DNA of 64,000 nt, from positions 1,712,001 through 1,776,000 of the forward strand of contig NC_019903.1 in the NCBI RefSeq assembly GCF_000243135.2. Direction: 5' to 3'. This DNA is from Desulfitobacterium dichloroeliminans LMG P-21439 (lineage in GTDB: Bacteria; Bacillota; Desulfitobacteriia; Desulfitobacteriales; Desulfitobacteriaceae). The translations under genes were made by a program, and so were the position numbers. Positions 61,029-64,000 of this stretch are shown here, piece by piece (position 1 is the stretch's first letter; every line of letters starts with the position of its first letter). Below the pieces are notes generated by a model. It was not told the origin of the DNA, made no database searches, and saw nothing but the letters and a program-made list of their open reading frames with translations.

Positions 61029-61270
61029 AATCCAAGGCGGTGCTGTGGCTGTGGCAGCTCAGGGATATCGGCGTCATCAGCGTCGGTCTTTTGCTTTCTG
61101 TGTTTGCGCTGGCGCAGCTTAAGTTCCTGCCGCCTATCGTCATTACGGCCTTATACGTCTTCCTGACTATCCGGTTTGACGATACCAGCATCCTCGACTT
61201 TATAAAATACGCCTGCGCTTTCTTTATTACGAAGCAGCAAACCTACGAATGGGGGTACGGAAAGCAATGA
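61004..61270 (+). CDS. PrgI/VirB3-like conjugation membrane protein
   Basis: 88 residues, AGGAGGAA before the ATG, overlapping the methylase end. Two membrane spans (VISVGLLLSVFALAQLKFL; IVITALYVFLTIRF) and the DDTSILDFIKYACAFFITKQQTYEWG tail of PrgI-family proteins, the VirB3 counterpart that contacts VirB4. Confidence 0.85.
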   Translation: MYIYPDNLKSKAVLWLWQLRDIGVISVGLLLSVFALAQLKFLPPIVITALYVFLTIRFDDTSILDFIKYACAFFITKQQTYEWGYGKQ

Positions 61271-61857
61271 GCAGAAAAGAAAAAAAGACAACCAGGCAGA
61301 AGCAATATACCCGGCAGCTCATCAACACAAAGGGCGTCACGGATTACAGTCTCCTGACCTACAGAGGCGACGAGCTTGTATATTTTCTCATCAAGCCGAC
61401 CAACATTTCCGTCCTGTCCGAGGAAAGCGTATCGGCAAGGATTTACTCATTGATGACCGTCCTCAAGGGGATGGCAGAGCTGGAATTCCTGTGCCTGAAC
61501 AGCCGTGAAAACTTCGAGGACAACAAGCAGTTTCTAAAAAAGCGCATGGAGCAGGAGAACAATACCGCAGTCAGGAGGCTCTTGGAGCATGACCTCCATC
61601 ACCTTGACCGAATACAGGTACAGATGGCGACGGCAAGAGAATTCCTTGTGGTCATCCGGTTGAAGGGCGAAAAGGAGTCCGAGGTGTTCCCGCATTTAAA
61701 CCGTATCGAAAAGACCCTGCGTGAGCAAGGCTTCTCTTCAAAGCGGGCTGAGTGCGAGGATATAAAGCGCATGCTGGCGATATATTTTGAGCAGAATGTC
61801 ACGACCGAGCGCTTCGAGGATTTCGACGGCGAACGCTGGGTGATTACCGGAGAATAA
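61267..61857 (+). CDS. VirB4 N-terminal-domain-like conjugation protein
   Basis: 196 residues from ATG 61267, overlapping the PrgI-like stop. Basic start (RKEKKTTRQKQYTRQ) then a fold like the N-terminal domain of VirB4 ATPases (GDELVYFLIKPTNISVLSEESVSARIYSLMTVLKGM). In these elements VirB4 function is split between this protein and the ATPase that follows. In this window the two are separated by an inverted insert. Confidence 0.75.
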   Translation: MSRKEKKTTRQKQYTRQLINTKGVTDYSLLTYRGDELVYFLIKPTNISVLSEESVSARIYSLMTVLKGMAELEFLCLNSRENFEDNKQFLKKRMEQENNTAVRRLLEHDLHHLDRIQVQMATAREFLVVIRLKGEKESEVFPHLNRIEKTLREQGFSSKRAECEDIKRMLAIYFEQNVTTERFEDFDGERWVITGE

Positions 61858-61867
61858 GAGTTAAAAA

Positions 61868-61897
61868 GGAAGCCGTGGGCGAATGCTCACGGCTTCC
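61868..61897 (+). terminator. Hairpin after the VirB4-N-like gene
   Basis: GGAAGCCGTG (61868-61877) and CACGGCTTCC (61888-61897) are perfect arms, but no T-run follows, so termination is uncertain. Confidence 0.5.
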
Positions 61898-61926
61898 GGC
61901 ATATTTGGAACCTGATAAATTGGAAT

Positions 61927-62370
61927 TTATCTGACTATACTGCTCATTATAATTTGATAATCATTCCATAATCGCGCATCCTGCATGATATCATAATTTT
62001 CATAGATTCGGTAGTCTTCGAGGTGTTTGTAAAAAGAATTTTCCTTTCCGACATATACTCCTTCAGCATATTTTGAAAAGAACTCAAATTGATTTATGGT
62101 AATATCAATAATTGTACCATCATCCATTACTAGCCACGCGTGATTCGTAGTGTTATTAGGGTTATTATCACGATATATGCCATTTCCCTGTTTCGTATTA
62201 ATATCATATGTAGTAAATAGATAATACGCTAAAAGATCACATGAGTCATCGCAGCAACCACCTGGGAAATTACTCATTCTATCGCTACGATCAAACTTTC
62301 TATTATATTTTGCCTCCAATATTGCCGCACGAAAAGTTTCCGCAATATCATATATATCCTGATTTCTCAT
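61927..62370 (-). CDS. Inverted cargo gene with Cys-His-Asp layout
   Basis: 147 residues on the opposite strand, with GGAGAAAA before ATG 62370. Much more AT-rich than the transfer genes around it. CCDDSCDLLAYYL, NHAWLVMDDGTIIDIT give a Cys...His...Asp order as in transglutaminase- or papain-like enzymes. It sits between the two halves of the VirB4 module, like a phage moron. I cannot name a function; toxin, protease or host-modulating roles are possible. Confidence 0.65.
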   Translation of the reverse strand: MRNQDIYDIAETFRAAILEAKYNRKFDRSDRMSNFPGGCCDDSCDLLAYYLFTTYDINTKQGNGIYRDNNPNNTTNHAWLVMDDGTIIDITINQFEFFSKYAEGVYVGKENSFYKHLEDYRIYENYDIMQDARLWNDYQIIMSSIVR

Positions 62371-62445
62371 TTTTTCTCCAAATTCCTGTTTATCTCATTG
62401 ACTAAAATAATACCATAATTATCTATCAAAGTGAACACACTGTTC

Positions 62446-62475
62446 AGCCCGTCACAGAAATGTGGCGGCTTTTTC
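62446..62475 (+). terminator. Terminator-like hairpin before virB4
   Basis: AGCCCGTCACA (62446-62456) pairs with TGTGGCGGCT (62461-62470) with one bulge, then TTTTTC. It lies between the inverted gene and VirB4; the ATPase probably has its own read-through or promoter. Confidence 0.65.
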
Positions 62476-62507
62476 ATATCAAATAAAAGCCAGAAAGGAA
62501 GATAACC

Positions 62508-64000
62508 ATGCCTCCAATAGTTAAGCTACTCTCGCCGCAGGAGGACGTTCGTGTTCAGGAATTCCTCGATATGATCGCTCCGGGCGTAATTAAATTTAAC
62601 ACTGACCACTTCATCTGCGGCAATACCTACCGCTCCGTGTGGGCGCTGCGGGAGTACCCGACCGCCACCGAGGAACAGGCTATACTACGGCACCTTGGAG
62701 AGAAAGACGGCGTAACCCTGCATATCTACACCCGGCATGTGACCCCTGTGGAGGAACGGAAAATCATCAGCAATGCCGCCAACAAGAACCGGATGCAGAG
62801 AAGCAGCACACAGGATCTCCAGCAGACTGTCACAGCCGAAAGCAATCTGCAGGATGTGGCAACCGTCGTGGCACAGATGCACCGGAGCAAGGAACCGCTC
62901 CTTCATGCGGCTGTATATATCGAATTGTCCTCCCATGATCCCGATCAGCTGAAGCTCCTGCAGACCGAGGTGCTGACTGAACTGGTGCGGAGCAAGCTCA
63001 ACGTGGACAGACTCCTCCTTCGTCAGCAGCAGGGCTTTATTTCTGTCATGCCCTCCGGCTGGAATGTGTTTGGCGATCAGTTTGAACGGGTGCTGCCCGC
63101 AAGCTCTGTAGCTAATCTTTATCCCTTCAACTACAGCGGCAAGACGGACCCTAACGGCTTCTGCCTTGGTAGGGACAAATTCGGTAGCAATATCCTAGTA
63201 GATTTCAACCGGAGAGCCGACGATAAGACTAACGCCAACATCCTCATCCTCGGCAACAGCGGCCAGGGCAAGAGCTATCTGCTAAAGCTCATCCTGTGTA
63301 ATCTCAGGGAATCCGGCATGAGGATCATCTGCCTTGACCCCGAAATGGAGTTCGAGGATCTCACAAACAACCTCGGCGGCTGCTTCATCGACCTAATGAC
63401 CGGTGAGTACATCATCAATGTTCTGGAGCCAAAGACCTGGGATGAGGCTGGCGACCCGAAGGACGCCGAAGCACCCCAGGCGTTCCGTCAGACCAGCAAG
63501 CTCAGCCAGCACATCAGTTTTTTGAAAGACTTTTTCAGAGCGTACAAGGATTTTGATGACCGCCAGATCGACACCATCGAGATCATGCTGGGCAAGCTCT
63601 ACGACAAATGGAGCATCTCAGACCGCAGTAATTTTGACAGGCTGAAGCATGACGATTACCCCATCCTGTCCGACCTGTATGAGCTGATTGAGTCGGAATA
63701 CAAGACCTTTGACGAAAGCCGTCGCCAGCTTTATACGGCGGATACCCTGCGGGAAATCTGCCTCGGACTTCACTCCCTGTGCAAGGGTGCCGAGTCCAAG
63801 TTCTTTAACGGACATACCAATATCAAAAGCAACGAGTTCGTGACCTTCGGCGTCAAGGGACTCCTGCAGGCAAGCAAAAATTTAAGAAACGCTCTGCTGT
63901 TCAATGTGCTCTCCTATATGAGCAACGAGCTTCTCACCGCAGGCAATACCGCCGCCAGCATCGACGAGTTCTATCTGTTCCTCTCCAACCTGACTGCCGT
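62508..64000 (+). CDS. VirB4/TraE conjugation ATPase (3' end outside window)
   Basis: AGAAAGGAAG precedes ATG 62508 and the frame is open to the end of the window (497 residues seen). Walker A GNSGQGKS near residues 249-256, followed by LDPEMEFEDL; Walker B lies outside. The motor of the conjugative type IV secretion system. The N-terminal part is short because a separate gene (61267) carries the usual VirB4 N-domain. Confidence 0.9.
   Translation, partial: MPPIVKLLSPQEDVRVQEFLDMIAPGVIKFNTDHFICGNTYRSVWALREYPTATEEQAILRHLGEKDGVTLHIYTRHVTPVEERKIISNAANKNRMQRSSTQDLQQTVTAESNLQDVATVVAQMHRSKEPLLHAAVYIELSSHDPDQLKLLQTEVLTELVRSKLNVDRLLLRQQQGFISVMPSGWNVFGDQFERVLPASSVANLYPFNYSGKTDPNGFCLGRDKFGSNILVDFNRRADDKTNANILILGNSGQGKSYLLKLILCNLRESGMRIICLDPEMEFEDLTNNLGGCFIDLMTGEYIINVLEPKTWDEAGDPKDAEAPQAFRQTSKLSQHISFLKDFFRAYKDFDDRQIDTIEIMLGKLYDKWSISDRSNFDRLKHDDYPILSDLYELIESEYKTFDESRRQLYTADTLREICLGLHSLCKGAESKFFNGHTNIKSNEFVTFGVKGLLQASKNLRNALLFNVLSYMSNELLTAGNTAASIDEFYLFLSNLTA

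Larger units (their letters stand above)
37736..64000 (+). mobile_element. Integrative conjugative element (partial; borders unknown)
   Basis: From here to the window end nearly all genes point right and belong to conjugative-element families: orphan methylases, AbrB, SpoVG, YodL and DUF3852/DUF4320-type proteins, TrbL/VirB6-like, PrgI/VirB3-like and VirB4 proteins, with Tad pilus genes in between. GC is higher than in the left part. No integrase, relaxase, excision gene or direct-repeat end was found, so the left border is only bracketed between the defence island and 37751; the defence island itself may be cargo. Confidence 0.8.

Noticed and set aside
37595-64000. Search for integrase, relaxase and element ends
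   Set aside because: None could be found in this window; they must lie outside it, so the borders are not claimed.

Overview
The window looks like a chromosome segment of an anaerobic, spore-forming-type Firmicute, most like Desulfitobacterium or another Peptococcaceae. This is inferred from a twin-arginine molybdoenzyme operon with an NrfD-type membrane anchor and a TorD chaperone, a c-di-AMP riboswitch on a cell-wall hydrolase, ISLre2 and IS1182 elements, strong Shine-Dalgarno sites with frequent TTG/GTG starts, and a clostridial-type conjugative element. No rRNA or species marker is present, so the genus is inference.

Left part (1-27,300) is ordinary chromosome: the tail of one molybdopterin oxidoreductase with its ferredoxin and a PucR regulator; a complete second molybdoenzyme operon (catalytic subunit, 4Fe-4S subunit, NrfD anchor, TorD chaperone); small unknown genes; a stress-type short-chain dehydrogenase; a DUF3102 coiled-coil protein beside a perfect 46-bp palindrome; a potABCD polyamine uptake operon; an IS1182-type element; a DUF1287 lipoprotein; an amino-acid permease with a small HTH regulator; an NlpC/P60 hydrolase under a c-di-AMP riboswitch; a NERD protein; an EamA exporter; and an ISLre2 element with inverted ends. 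A strong promoter then drives a cluster of twelve good tRNA genes and a thirteenth, tRNA-Ala(GGC), whose acceptor stem is broken.

Centre (29,200-37,700) is a compact same-strand defence island that appears to be one transcription unit: small XRE regulator, a methylase with two fused D12 domains, an AlwI-family type IIS endonuclease, a HEPN-like protein, a superfamily I helicase, a DarT-like DNA ADP-ribosyltransferase and an ADP-ribosylglycohydrolase. The last three are translationally coupled. DarT paired with a glycohydrolase instead of the usual DarG macrodomain, and with a helicase, is the best candidate here for an undescribed system.

Right part (37,750-64,000, running off the end) is an integrative conjugative element. 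It carries orphan Dam and C5 methylases, AbrB, SpoVG and YodL-type proteins, a large SLH surface protein with eleven repeats, a complete Tad/Flp-type pilus assembly operon, exported surface proteins, a structured RNA candidate, and the start of the transfer module (DUF3852 protein, TrbL/VirB6-like, PrgI/VirB3-like, split VirB4). The C5 methylase contains a second, out-of-frame gene with its own ribosome binding site. No integrase, relaxase or element end is visible, so the element borders are unknown.
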